DNA of 64,000 nucleotides from CAZUVM01 sp964623885 (GCA_964623885.1 CAZUVM010000004.1:1-64000), one strand, 5' to 3'; shown: positions 1 through 8,265, counted from the stretch's first letter. Numbers and translations: made by a program. Notes: generated by a model from the letters alone, not told the origin.

Positions 1-64
1 CCAGAAACCAATTTTCCTTGCACCTCGCCCATTCTCCATTATTTTCCGCCTCTACAACCCAAAC

Positions 65-139
65 GGCGGGGTAGCCAAGTGGTAAGGCAGGGCTCTGCAA
101 AAGCCTTATGCGTCGGTTCGATTCCGACCCTCGCCTCCA
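65..139 (+). tRNA. tRNA-Cys (GCA anticodon)
   Basis: A full cloverleaf can be drawn. The 7-bp acceptor stem pairs 65-71 with 129-135, including one G-U pair. The anticodon stem GGGCT/AGCCT closes a CTGCAAA loop with anticodon GCA, and the T arm is GTCGG-TTCGATT-CCGAC. The discriminator base is T, as is usual for cysteine tRNAs, and the 3' CCA is encoded (137-139). It is a lone tRNA gene that converges on the SMI1-type gene on the other strand. Confidence 0.96.
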
Positions 140-222
140 TCGTTAAAGATGGAACGATTCGGAGGAAATTCACCCGCAGTGTCAACAGAACTGTCAACAG
201 CCGCTCGGGCTCAGACCGGTGG

Positions 223-1626
223 TCATTTACGGAATTTCTCGATTGAGCCAATCCCCATATCCTTCAATCGGAGCTCCAGATTGGTCAAAACATAGCATTC
301 GTCCGTTTTGAATCGATCGAGCACACGCGCGTACGCTTTAAGGAGTTTTTGGTCGTAAATGCCGGCAAGCGCCTGAAGCGTCATGTGAACCACTCGCGGA
401 GAGGCGTCGTCCAGGCCCAGGATGAATAGGTCGACGAGCGCTTTCTTGTTCTGGAGCCGCCCGAGCGAGAAGAAGGCGCTTACGCGGATTTGTTCATTTC
501 CGTGCGTGCAAAACGGCCTGAAGTCCTCGCTGAAATCCACGCCCGATTCCACCAGCAGATATGACACGAATCGAAATGTCTCCGGCGTGTTGACCGCCGG
601 TAAACGACTTCTCAGGAACTCGCTCCATTCCTTCGATTTATTTCTAGCGTACGAGTAGATGCTCTGACAGGCCGCAAGGCAGTGATCATCGTCGCCCAAC
701 AGGTGCGCGCGAAGCGGCGCCCGCGCCATGGGGTATGAGAATTTGGTCAGCATCCGAAGCGCATGGCGGCGTATCTCTGCGTCGCTCTCACCGCAAAGCT
801 CGAGCAGTTTCCGGCAGCTCGCTTGGGTGGCGGTTATAAGTTTTGCGAGACCTTTGAGGGCCTCAAGCCTGGTCTGATGATCTTCCGCATTGGCGAATAC
901 GCGCAGTAAGTGCTCGTCATTTCCTGCCATGGTGTACCCGAACCACGTTGGTCCGTCCTGCAGGAGATAGCCAGCTATCACCTCATCGAGCCAGCGCTCG
1001 TACCATTCAAGGAAGTTACGCTCGAACGCAAACTGCGGCCGGTGCCGATCGAGGTCCAGGTTCACCACCCTGCCCGCGTGAGGTCCGTTCAGAACGAGCG
1101 CATGCAAGTAGGTGCATCCCTGGGAGCCGATCGGCAACAGTCCGGCGTATAACCTCCCGAGTTCCTCGTCGAAATCCTGGTCCGCGAGCGCATAGTCATC
1201 GTTGAGGCGCTTTGTAAGCGTCTCCCATTTCTCCTCCGTTATATCCGGCTCGACGATCGCGGGCTTATTCAAGAACAACGACGGGTTCTCCAGAATTTCG
1301 TCCACGCCACCACCCAGAGGATAGATGCCGTAAAAAGGTCCGGCAACGGAATTCCTGTAGGATGACCCACCGTTGCCGACCCCAATCAGAAAGGAACGAT
1401 AACACCCGGGCAATACCAGCGAGTAACGCTCTTCGAACGCGCAGATCTCACGTTCTGATGCAGCTCGGCCGATTCGATATTTGTGATTCCTGGCTCCGAA
1501 AACCTTGAGCTTCCGATCGGCCTTGTGCGCTGCCTTCAGTTTGGTCCTGATGCGTTGGATTTGCTCACTATGGTTCACTACGACGCTATTACTACTGCGG
1601 TCCAGGTCGTTTCCAGGCCCGCACAT
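223..1626 (-). CDS. SMI1/KNR4 (SUKH) family protein with C-terminal HEAT-like repeats
   Basis: The protein is about 467 aa. The first ~200 residues look like an SMI1/KNR4 (SUKH) domain: a helix with an E-x-R-Y-x-L-x-L-P pattern, then a G-N-G-G turn, a Y-G-I-Y-P strand and an L-P-I-G-x-x-G strand. The second half is helical with repeated A-L-x-x-L units typical of HEAT-type solenoids. There is no signal peptide, so it is probably cytoplasmic. SUKH proteins often act as immunity proteins against contact-dependent toxins, but no toxin gene is adjacent, so the role is open. The start is uncertain: ATG at 1626 overlaps the GH16 gene by 35 bp, a GTG at 1578 would remove the overlap, and a longer frame reaches 1674. 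Confidence 0.72.
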   Translation of the reverse strand: MCGPGNDLDRSSNSVVVNHSEQIQRIRTKLKAAHKADRKLKVFGARNHKYRIGRAASEREICAFEERYSLVLPGCYRSFLIGVGNGGSSYRNSVAGPFYGIYPLGGGVDEILENPSLFLNKPAIVEPDITEEKWETLTKRLNDDYALADQDFDEELGRLYAGLLPIGSQGCTYLHALVLNGPHAGRVVNLDLDRHRPQFAFERNFLEWYERWLDEVIAGYLLQDGPTWFGYTMAGNDEHLLRVFANAEDHQTRLEALKGLAKLITATQASCRKLLELCGESDAEIRRHALRMLTKFSYPMARAPLRAHLLGDDDHCLAACQSIYSYARNKSKEWSEFLRSRLPAVNTPETFRFVSYLLVESGVDFSEDFRPFCTHGNEQIRVSAFFSLGRLQNKKALVDLFILGLDDASPRVVHMTLQALAGIYDQKLLKAYARVLDRFKTDECYVLTNLELRLKDMGIGSIEKFRK

Positions 1627-2644
1627 ATTCGATGTCGAACGTCGAGGGTAGATCGGCGTCAGCCGGCATGCCAAACCACTCGGGCATCGTTTCGCTGTCG
1701 AAAATCAGAAACAACGGTTGATGCCAGTGCGTGTTCTGCACTGTGTGTACCAGCACGCCATCAATATACCAGCGCAGTTCCTCGCGGTCCCAATCGAACC
1801 CAAAAACATGAAAACTCCCGGCGAAGCGCCAGGGCGATTCCCAGTAGCTGCCCACCGCCCAATGCCGCTTTTCCTCGGGCGTGGCCCAAACGTGCAGGGT
1901 CATGTAATAGCGGCGGTCGTGCACGGCTGATTTGCCGCACAATTCGAACACATCAACTTCGGTGCCCCAACCGGGTGATACCTTGGGATCTTCCTGCGTA
2001 AACCAGAACGAACTGGAACCACCTGAGTTCATGGGGCGCGTTTTGACCTCGTAGTAGCCGTAGCTTGACCGGGCTTTGGTGTGGAGCGCAGCCGAACTGT
2101 AGTCGTGATAACCCCTGGCCTTCATCTCCGCTGGAACCTCCTCCCGGCGCATGGTCAGGTGCAGTTGACCATTTGCAACCACCACGTTTTGCGGATTAAA
2201 CCAGGCCGGCTGGCGTCCTTGCCACCAATACATGCCCATCGTCCACTTGTTCGTATCCAGCGTGGGTTGATCAAATTCATCCCACATGGGCTCGAACCTC
2301 AGCCACCGGCCGTGGTTCTGCTGATCCGAAAGCGGCAGGACCTCGCTTACTCGCCGGGGGCCTTCGTTGAGTGGGCCCTTGAGCGTCCAATGCTTGATGG
2401 ATTTCTCGTCGAACGTGTTTGTCGCGGCCACTGCGTCGTGGGGACGATTCAGACCAGCAACCACAATCAGGGCGAGCAGAGTGTTGAGCAAGCCTGAGGT
2501 CGTATTTGGAGAATGTTGAAATTGAGCCGGAGTGCCGCATGGCCCAGATCGCAGCTTCCGCAGGGGCACCCTTCCAGCCGCTGCGAGCGGGGACCGCTCG
2601 CGCCCCGTCAACAGTTTCCAAACACGCATCTTAATCATAACCAT
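1592..2644 (-). CDS. Secreted glycoside hydrolase family 16 (endo-beta-glucanase/agarase/carrageenase-like)
   Basis: The frame encodes 350 aa. The GH16 catalytic signature E-V-D-V-F-E lies at residues 229-234 (nucleophile E229, acid/base E234) inside a jelly-roll-like sequence rich in W and Y. The W-D-E-F start of the domain and F-G-F-D-W-D-x-x-x-x-x-W-Y-I-D-G are also typical. It should cleave beta-1,3/1,4-linked glucans or galactans outside the cytoplasm; the exact substrate cannot be told. A hydrophobic signal-like stretch occurs at residues 51-74, not at the N-terminus. The first ~50 residues are encoded by a copy of an interspersed repeat, so translation may really begin near 2491 (TTG). 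2644 is given as the outer limit. It ends inside the start region of the SMI1 gene. Confidence 0.85.
   Translation of the reverse strand: MVMIKMRVWKLLTGRERSPLAAAGRVPLRKLRSGPCGTPAQFQHSPNTTSGLLNTLLALIVVAGLNRPHDAVAATNTFDEKSIKHWTLKGPLNEGPRRVSEVLPLSDQQNHGRWLRFEPMWDEFDQPTLDTNKWTMGMYWWQGRQPAWFNPQNVVVANGQLHLTMRREEVPAEMKARGYHDYSSAALHTKARSSYGYYEVKTRPMNSGGSSSFWFTQEDPKVSPGWGTEVDVFELCGKSAVHDRRYYMTLHVWATPEEKRHWAVGSYWESPWRFAGSFHVFGFDWDREELRWYIDGVLVHTVQNTHWHQPLFLIFDSETMPEWFGMPADADLPSTFDIEYVRAWKRPGPQ
2516..2631. repeat. Interspersed repeat family A, copy 1
   Basis: This ~115 bp GC-rich segment is shared with 6804-6917 (most positions identical) and partly with 29500-29547. Its core contains the palindrome GCGAGCGGGGACCGCTCGC. 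It ends near the shared GTTTGGAAA (on the minus strand). It overlaps the 5' end of the GH16 reading frame. Confidence 0.85.
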
Positions 2645-2654
2645 ACGAAGGAAA

Positions 2655-2791
2655 AACCGCTAATCCGGGCTAATCTTCGCTTAGTACTTGAAGCGCATAA
2701 AATGGCTCACCAAAAAGTGAGCCGGGACAGGTTTAAGACAAAGAGCGAATTCCCTGATTCGGTTAGTGTTGATTAGCGAAGATTAGCGGTT
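2655..2791. repeat. Inverted repeat of the ACCGCTAATC type around a hairpin
   Basis: AACCGCTAATC at 2655-2665 is the exact reverse complement of 2781-2791. TAATCTTCGCT at 2671-2681 matches the complement of 2775-2785. The two arms enclose the hairpin at 2704-2723. The motif recurs in degenerate form near 12532. It resembles a dispersed low-complexity repeat and does not look like a gene. Confidence 0.6.
2704..2723 (-). terminator. Hairpin after the DUF1080 gene, possible intrinsic terminator
   Basis: GGCTCAC-CAAAAA-GTGAGCC forms a perfect 7-bp stem with a 6-nt loop. Read on the minus strand, it lies 80 bp after the DUF1080 stop and is followed by a short T-rich ATTTTAT. It could end that transcript before the GH16 gene. 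The T tract is weak. Confidence 0.45.
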
Positions 2792-2802
2792 CAACTGGAT
2801 TC

Positions 2803-3660
2803 TTAGTCGGGCAGAACTTTGACGCGAATGTTTTTGAACCCGACTTTACTGATGTGGCCTGGCATCGGCGGGTGTCCCTGGAGCGCGAAAGTGCCCTGGG
2901 GCAGCCACGTCGCGCCGCTGGAAAGACGGTGCACAGAATCGGCGTCGGTAATCTGATAGGTGAACATGGGCTGGCCATTGAGTTTGACCGTTACCACGCC
3001 GTTGCGGCAGATAATTTCCTGGGTGTACCACGCCTCGTCTTTCACGGGAGCGTTGGCCAGATACACCACCGTTTGTTTGTTGTCAGCCGAGGGTTTTTCC
3101 GGGCCCCAGGTGAGATTGATCAACCCGTAAAGACTGCCGGTGCGGCGCCAGTCGCTATGGCTGTTGTCCACCTGGCATTCGAGTCCCTTGCTGGGGAAGC
3201 CGGCATTCTGGAATTCGGTATGAAAGTAGATGCCCGAATTGGCGCCGGGATAGGTCATAACGTCGACGCGCAAATCGAAATTCTTGAACGTATGCCCGTT
3301 GACGTCGCCATCGTAGAACAGATGGGCTGGCCGATGATTGTCAGCCGGACAGTCCATAACGATCATGCCGTCCTCCACATGGAACAGGGTGGCGTTGTCG
3401 CCCACTTTCCAGCCGTTCAGGGTCTTGCCGTCAAACAGGCTGACAAAGCCTTCCTCCGATGACGGGGTCTGGGCGGCCAGCGGGTTCGCGGCCAAGAGGG
3501 CCAAAACGGCGACAAGCCCGCATCCGACTCGGCGCAGGAGTTTAACACCGGGACGGTCCAGGGCAGGCTCGTTCGACAGCGGAAAGGCGGCAGGGCATGG
3601 GGCAACGAAGTTGGCGGTGAGATCCAGCATGCTCTTTTTCATAATGATCGAAGGTATCAT
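2803..3660 (-). CDS. Exported DUF1080 protein (3-keto-disaccharide hydrolase-like)
   Basis: The 285 aa protein has the hallmark F-V-S-L-F-D-G-K-T-L-N-G-W near residues 72-84, followed by a concanavalin-like beta-sandwich with S-G-I-Y-F-H and the terminal G-H-P-P-M-P-G...F-K-N-I-R-V segment. DUF1080 proteins are secreted, and some hydrolyse 3-keto-glycosides. They are very abundant in Verrucomicrobiota and Planctomycetota. A hydrophobic export segment (about 45-63) ends in P-L-A-A-Q. It is preceded by an unusually long N-terminal stretch, so a later start is possible, although no good alternative codon sits just before the segment. It lies upstream of the GH16 gene in the same direction, which suggests a shared saccharide-degradation role. 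Confidence 0.85.
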   Translation of the reverse strand: MIPSIIMKKSMLDLTANFVAPCPAAFPLSNEPALDRPGVKLLRRVGCGLVAVLALLAANPLAAQTPSSEEGFVSLFDGKTLNGWKVGDNATLFHVEDGMIVMDCPADNHRPAHLFYDGDVNGHTFKNFDLRVDVMTYPGANSGIYFHTEFQNAGFPSKGLECQVDNSHSDWRRTGSLYGLINLTWGPEKPSADNKQTVVYLANAPVKDEAWYTQEIICRNGVVTVKLNGQPMFTYQITDADSVHRLSSGATWLPQGTFALQGHPPMPGHISKVGFKNIRVKVLPD

Positions 3661-3941
3661 CTGACCCGCCTCGCTTTCAATGACAAGCCTCGTTTTGCGG
3701 AGTGAGGTTATGAAGGCGTGGGAGACGCCAGAACACCCCTTTGCCGCACCGAATCTTTACAACTTGACGGTTGTTGTGGCTTTACCCGGCTCATTGCAGA
3801 ACCTTAAAGCGAGGGGCAAAAATTTTTCAAAATTTTGTCTTCCCCCTGTCCTCGGCGGGAAAGTTCGTTTGTCGTTTCATTGACGGGCTGCTGCGACAGA
3901 CCGCAAAAATTGAACAAAATAACTAAAAAACAGCAAAATCA

Positions 3942-4700
3942 ATGAAAACAGAAACAAACCACAGTATTGTAACACCTTCCGAGTGGCTCGCCGCCCGGAA
4001 GGAACTTCTGGCGGAAGAAAAACGCCTCACCCGACAGATGGACGCGGTCAGCGCCAAACGCCGCGCGCTTCCCTGGGTGAAAATCGAGAAGGACTACCAG
4101 TTCGACAGCCGAAAGGGGCGTGTCTCGCTCGCTGAGCTTTTTGCCGGGCGAAGCCAGTTGGTCATTCAGCATTTTATGCTTGGTCCAGACTGGGGCGAAG
4201 GTTGTCCCAGCTGCTCTTACATGGCCGATCACACCGACGGGATGCTCCCGCATCTGACCGCGCGCGACGTCACCATGATGGCAGTTTCCCGAGCGCCGCT
4301 GGCCGAGATTGAGGCGTTCAAGAAGCGCATGGGCTGGGGCTTCGATTGGGTGTCGTCGAATGGCAGCGATTTCAACCATGATTTCCACGTGTCGTTCACC
4401 GAGAAGGAAGTGGAAAGTGGCAAAGTAGACTACAATTACACCAGACAATCGTTTGGCAGCACAGAAGCGCCGGGAATCAGCGTTTTCCACAAGGCCGCCG
4501 ATGGTTCGATCTATCACACGTATTCGGTTTACGGCCGGGGGGTTGAACTGATGATGGGAACGTATCGCATTCTCGATCTAACGCCCAATGGTCGCGATGA
4601 GGAGAACCTCGAACGCTCGATGGAATGGGTGCGTTATCACGACAGCTACGACGCCGGCTCGGCGAAATGCGGTTGCCAGCCCAAGGAGGCAAGAGCATGA
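3942..4700 (+). CDS. DUF899 thioredoxin-like protein
   Basis: The 252 aa protein matches the DUF899 family throughout. It has an N-terminal helix with E-W-x-x-A-R-x-x-L-L-x-x-E-K, then W-V-x-I-E-K-D-Y-x-F, L-F-x-G-R-x-Q-L-x-x-x-H-F-M-x-G-P-x-W, and a C-P-S-C pair in the position of a thioredoxin active site. It ends with the conserved W-V-R-x-H-D-x-Y. It is probably cytoplasmic; the biochemical role of the family is not established. Its stop overlaps the next start as ATGA. The YCII and ECF42-type genes downstream suggest it is a member of a stress-responsive sigma operon. No clear upstream promoter was identified. Confidence 0.88.
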   Translation: MKTETNHSIVTPSEWLAARKELLAEEKRLTRQMDAVSAKRRALPWVKIEKDYQFDSRKGRVSLAELFAGRSQLVIQHFMLGPDWGEGCPSCSYMADHTDGMLPHLTARDVTMMAVSRAPLAEIEAFKKRMGWGFDWVSSNGSDFNHDFHVSFTEKEVESGKVDYNYTRQSFGSTEAPGISVFHKAADGSIYHTYSVYGRGVELMMGTYRILDLTPNGRDEENLERSMEWVRYHDSYDAGSAKCGCQPKEARA

Positions 4701-5134
4701 ACACGCCCCACTGCTGTCAACGGGAATTGCGCACTATACGGAGCGTCCTAAACAATTGCCGAAGGGGCAGCGAGACGCTGCCAGAACCCGCAGGCGAAGA
4801 CGCCCGCGCTACACGCCGAACGGCGATCACTTCCGACGCCGTGGATAGTCGAGATGCGTGTCAGCAAAGGACGTGGCGGCGACGTGCCAGAGAGGCGGCC
4901 GGCTGGATCCTCCCCGGCGCGGTGCTCGCGCTCATGCCAAAGTGTCCCATGTGTCTGGTGGCCTATGTGGCCCTTTGCTCTGGGTTAACGATGTCATGCT
5001 CGTCAGCGCATCTCCTCATGCGCCTGCTCACCGCGCTCTGCATCGGCACGCTGGCATTGTGCGTGGTGCGACGCGTGGTAAATTCCCGGCAAAGCAAACC
5101 AACACTCAATCTCGAACCTACTCAAACACGCTGA
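4697..5134 (+). CDS. Small Cys-rich membrane protein (C-P-M-C motif)
   Basis: The 145 aa protein is not assigned to a named family. The first ~65 residues are polar, with a C-C near the N-terminus. There follow two hydrophobic segments: G-W-I-L-P-G-A-V-L-A-L-M-P-K-C-P-M-C-L-V-A-Y-V-A-L and a second with a C-I-G-T-L-A-L-C pattern. The M-P-K-C-P-M-C motif at a membrane boundary suggests metal or thiol chemistry, reminiscent of short mercuric-transport-like proteins; this is inference. It starts with the ATGA overlap on DUF899, and its TGA overlaps the next ATG (TGATG), so translation is probably coupled. Confidence 0.75.
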   Translation: MNTPHCCQRELRTIRSVLNNCRRGSETLPEPAGEDARATRRTAITSDAVDSRDACQQRTWRRRAREAAGWILPGAVLALMPKCPMCLVAYVALCSGLTMSCSSAHLLMRLLTALCIGTLALCVVRRVVNSRQSKPTLNLEPTQTR

Positions 5135-5502
5135 TGAAAAACGTTCCTACCAATCAATACATGTTTCTCGTCCAAGGCGGCGCATGCAACGACGGCGGGC
5201 TTTCGGCTGAACAAATGCAGGCCAAAATGACCGAAGTCTATGCCTGGATTGACAGCCTTACCAAGAAAGGCGTTATGAGCGCGGCGCAGCCATTGACGCC
5301 CGAATGCAAAGTCGTTTCGGGGAAGAACGGAAGCATTGTTTCCGACCTCATGGCCGCGGAATCCAAAGAAGCCATCGGCGGCTTCTTCATCGTCAATGTA
5401 GCCACTATGGACGAGGCAGTGAACATCGCCCGCACCTGTCCGATGTTTAAATACGGCGGGCAGTTGGAAGTACGCCAGATCGCCGAGTTGAAATGCGATT
5501 GA
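5134..5502 (+). CDS. YCII-related (DGPF-type) protein
   Basis: The 122 aa protein has the YCII/DGPF fold pattern: an opening Y-M-F-L-V-Q-G strand, a helix with K-M-x-x-V-Y-A-W-I-D, G-x-M-S-A-A-Q-P-L-T-P, a conserved F-F-I-V-N-V strand and closing E-V-R-Q-I. Proteins of this type are habitually encoded next to ECF42-group sigma factors, exactly as here. The biochemical activity is unknown. Its start overlaps the previous stop by one base, and its last 10 bases overlap the sigma gene start. Confidence 0.88.
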   Translation: MKNVPTNQYMFLVQGGACNDGGLSAEQMQAKMTEVYAWIDSLTKKGVMSAAQPLTPECKVVSGKNGSIVSDLMAAESKEAIGGFFIVNVATMDEAVNIARTCPMFKYGGQLEVRQIAELKCD

Positions 5503-6785
5503 GCCAGAATGAGGCGCCCGGTGACAGCGCGGGCGAGGCAGCCGATCATGTTTTCCGTCATGAAGGCGCGAAAGTGATTGCCACGCTCACGGCTCATCTC
5601 GGCACGCACCGGCTGCAGCTTGTGGAGGACGTCGTGCAGGAGGCGTTGCTGCGCGCTCTGCAAACGTGGTCGTATCGCGGTGTGCCGGACAATCCGGCCG
5701 CGTGGATGACGCAAGTGGCAAAAAATCTCGCGCTCAACGCGCTGCAACGGGAACAGCGATGGAACGAAAAGCAGGAAGGCATCGCCGCGGAGCATACGCG
5801 GTGGCTGTCATCGACTTCTGAAGACATGACACACGAGACTTTCGCCGATGACACGCTGCGGTTGATGTTCGTCTGTTTTCATCCCGAGCTCGCCGTGGAA
5901 TCGCAGGCCGCGCTCGCGTTGCGCACGCTGTGCGGATTCAGCCCCGCCGAAATTGCCGCTGCATTTCTGACCAGCGAGGCAGCGATCGCAAAGCGCCTTG
6001 TGCGCGCGCGTCAGCGCATCCGCGAGCTGGCCCTGCCCTTTGCGGTGCCGGATACCGCCGCGCTTTCGCCGCGGCTTGATGGCGTGCTGCACACGCTCTA
6101 CCTGCTTTTCAACGAAGGCTATAAAGCCTCCGCCGGCGAGCGCCTGGTGCGCGAGGAACTTTGTCAGGAAGCCATCCGGCTCGTCACTTTGGTCACCCAG
6201 CATCCCGCGACACAAGAGCAGCGCGCCTATGCCCTGCTCGCGCTCATGTTGCTCAACGCAGCGCGCCTGTCCGCGCGCACCGACGACGCCGGGAATCTGC
6301 TGCGTCTGCACGAGCAGGACCGCACCGCTTGGAATCAGACCATGATTCAGCGCGGCGTACTATGCCTGCGGCACGCGTCGCAAGGAGGGGCATTGAGCGT
6401 TTATCATGTTGAAGCCAGCATTGCCGCCACGCATTGCCTGGCGACCGATGCATCGACGACCGACTGGCCGCGCATTCTGCAGCTCTATGACCAACTGCTC
6501 GCACTGACCGGTTCGCCTGTCACCGCGATGAACCGAGCGGTCGCTGTCGCGCGCGTCCACGGGGCGCAAGCCGGACTGGACGCGCTCGATAACATCCAGC
6601 AACGCTCTGTGCTCGAAGGGAATCAATTCTACCATGCCATGCGCGGCACATTTACCGCCGAACTCGGGCAGACCGCCGCCGCAGTCACGCACTTTCGACA
6701 GGCGGCAAAGCTCGCCCTGCTTCCGATCGAGCGCGATTTTATCGCGCGACGAATTGAAGAGTGCGAGGCCACGAATAAACTTTAA
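5493..6785 (+). CDS. ECF42-type RNA polymerase sigma factor with long C-terminal helical extension
   Basis: The 430 aa protein begins with sigma region 2 (E-D-V-V-Q-E-A-L-L-R-A at about 49-59, N-P-A-A-W-M) and region 4 (F-S-P-A-E-I-A-A-A-F-L...R-L-V-R-A-R-Q-R-I). It continues with a ~230-residue extension containing L-H-T-L-Y-L-L-F-N-E-G-Y and M-N-R-A-V-A-V-A, which is diagnostic for the ECF42 group. That extension replaces a separate anti-sigma factor. Linkage to a YCII gene supports the assignment. It probably controls its own operon; the inducing signal is unknown. Confidence 0.92.
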   Translation: MRLSQNEAPGDSAGEAADHVFRHEGAKVIATLTAHLGTHRLQLVEDVVQEALLRALQTWSYRGVPDNPAAWMTQVAKNLALNALQREQRWNEKQEGIAAEHTRWLSSTSEDMTHETFADDTLRLMFVCFHPELAVESQAALALRTLCGFSPAEIAAAFLTSEAAIAKRLVRARQRIRELALPFAVPDTAALSPRLDGVLHTLYLLFNEGYKASAGERLVREELCQEAIRLVTLVTQHPATQEQRAYALLALMLLNAARLSARTDDAGNLLRLHEQDRTAWNQTMIQRGVLCLRHASQGGALSVYHVEASIAATHCLATDASTTDWPRILQLYDQLLALTGSPVTAMNRAVAVARVHGAQAGLDALDNIQQRSVLEGNQFYHAMRGTFTAELGQTAAAVTHFRQAAKLALLPIERDFIARRIEECEATNKL

Positions 6786-6803
6786 AAACCGTGTTGTAAA
6801 AAT

Positions 6804-6917
6804 GCTGAAGTTGAGCCGGAGTGACGCATGGCCAGGTCGCGGTTTCCGCGGAGGAGCCGTTCCGGCCGCTGCGAGCGGGGACCGCTCGCGCTCCGTCAGC
6901 ATTTTCCAAACACGCCC
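6804..6917. repeat. Interspersed repeat family A, copy 2
   Basis: This intergenic copy is closely similar to 2516-2631 in the same orientation, with the same palindromic core GCGAGCGGGGACCGCTCGC and the flanking TTTCCAAACACGCC. It fills the gap between the sigma gene and the convergent GDSL gene and could form a strong hairpin between the two transcripts. Confidence 0.85.
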
Positions 6918-6939
6918 TAACCGCGGTTATTAGGGCGAT

Positions 6940-8265
6940 TCAGTCCGTCGCCGGTTTCACCTCGAAATGGCGGGTCTTGGGTTTGCGCGCCGTGTTGATC
7001 TCGGTCTCGATCTCAGAAATCTGGCGATCCAGTCTGGCCAATTCCTCCTGGCGTTTGGCTTCGATCTCCGGGCCGCGCAGCCAGGCGGGCAAAGTGAACA
7101 GTTGGACCTCGCGCCAGCGGCGGAAGTAGACGTTGTTTTTGTTGAACACCAGCCGGAGCACCTCGCGCGCCTGCTCGGTGATTGGACCCGGCGCGTTCGC
7201 CATGTTCCAGCCTTTCGCCAGTTCTTCGGCGGACGCTTTCCCCGCGGCCTCCCCGTCGATAGTGACGTTATAGTTGCCGGCGCTCAGTCCGGTCACCTGA
7301 AGTTCATAACGGTCCAGGTCCTCGAGGATGGGAGCGAGTTTCAGCGCGGGCTCGGCGCGCTCGTCAATCGGCATCGGCAAGGCCTCATCGAGCCGATCGA
7401 AACTGACACCTTTTCCGGCAGCCTGCAGATGTTCGATCCGGCAGCGCTCGGCCGACACGACCTTCTGCGCTGCGGCATCGATGTTTGCGGTCGAAACCTG
7501 GGGCGTCGCACCGAGCCCTTTCAAGATGGCCCAAGCCATTACTGTGTGGCCGATCGGTCCCGGGTGCACGGCATCCCCGCCACCGACGAACCCCGGGGGA
7601 TTGCTCGCCCGCTCCCGTTTCAACATCGCCATGTACGGATCGAATTGGTCCACAAACGTCGCCCCGGATTTCGCGGCCACGTCCTTCAATCCATCGGCGA
7701 ACTTCCGGAGCGATTGGTTCTTCACGTCCTGGTCCGGGTCGGGCCGCTTCTCTTCGATGGGCTGCGGTGTCAGGAAGGCGAGCCGGGCTCCGTGCTCTTC
7801 CAGGACCTTTGCGATCTGGCTCTGGCTGCGGACATAGGCGCGGAAAATGTCCTCACGAAACGCCTGGTATGCATGATCGTTCATGCCGAACTTCACGGTT
7901 ACTAGGGTCGGTTTCAGCGGTAAAACGTCGCGTTCCAGGCCCATGCCGACCGAATGCTCGACCATTTGCCCCTGGCTCGATTCGTCCGCCGCAAAAAGCT
8001 TCGCTTCATCCGGATGCGCGCGCTGCCGCAGCCAGGCTGTGTCTCCGCCCCAGCCCACGTTCCTAAACCACAACTTCCATTCCGGGTGCCGCGTCAGCGC
8101 GTAGGCCTCGAGATAGGTGGTGTAGAGGCGTTGCTCGGTAATGCTGTCGCCCAGGAACACCACGCGATCTCCGTCGTGGATCAGAAAATCGGCCGCCCAG
8201 GCGCCCGCCGCTTGCAGCGCAAAGGCTAACAGCGTCAAAACCGCTTTGTACGTGCTGGATTTCAT
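6940..8265 (-). CDS. Secreted SGNH/GDSL hydrolase
   Basis: Starting at the ATG at 8265 gives 441 aa with a signal peptide ending near A-G-A-W-A-A. The open frame extends further upstream but without a credible N-terminus. SGNH motifs are present: block I F-L-G-D-S-I-T-E (Ser41), G-W-G-G-D (block II), G-M-N-D-H (block III) and D-A-V-H-P (Asp231, His234). This predicts an extracytoplasmic esterase or lipase, often a carbohydrate deacetylase in this phylum. The ~120-residue C-terminal part, with a coiled-coil-like E-I-E-A-K-R-Q-E-E-L-A-R-L-D segment, is typical of verrucomicrobial members. Confidence 0.88.
   Translation of the reverse strand: MKSSTYKAVLTLLAFALQAAGAWAADFLIHDGDRVVFLGDSITEQRLYTTYLEAYALTRHPEWKLWFRNVGWGGDTAWLRQRAHPDEAKLFAADESSQGQMVEHSVGMGLERDVLPLKPTLVTVKFGMNDHAYQAFREDIFRAYVRSQSQIAKVLEEHGARLAFLTPQPIEEKRPDPDQDVKNQSLRKFADGLKDVAAKSGATFVDQFDPYMAMLKRERASNPPGFVGGGDAVHPGPIGHTVMAWAILKGLGATPQVSTANIDAAAQKVVSAERCRIEHLQAAGKGVSFDRLDEALPMPIDERAEPALKLAPILEDLDRYELQVTGLSAGNYNVTIDGEAAGKASAEELAKGWNMANAPGPITEQAREVLRLVFNKNNVYFRRWREVQLFTLPAWLRGPEIEAKRQEELARLDRQISEIETEINTARKPKTRHFEVKPATD

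Noticed and set aside
3880..3908. Possible sigma-70 promoter (TTGACG) before the DUF899 operon
   Set aside because: No acceptable -10 box at 16-18 bp spacing, and the operon is likely read by its own ECF sigma factor.
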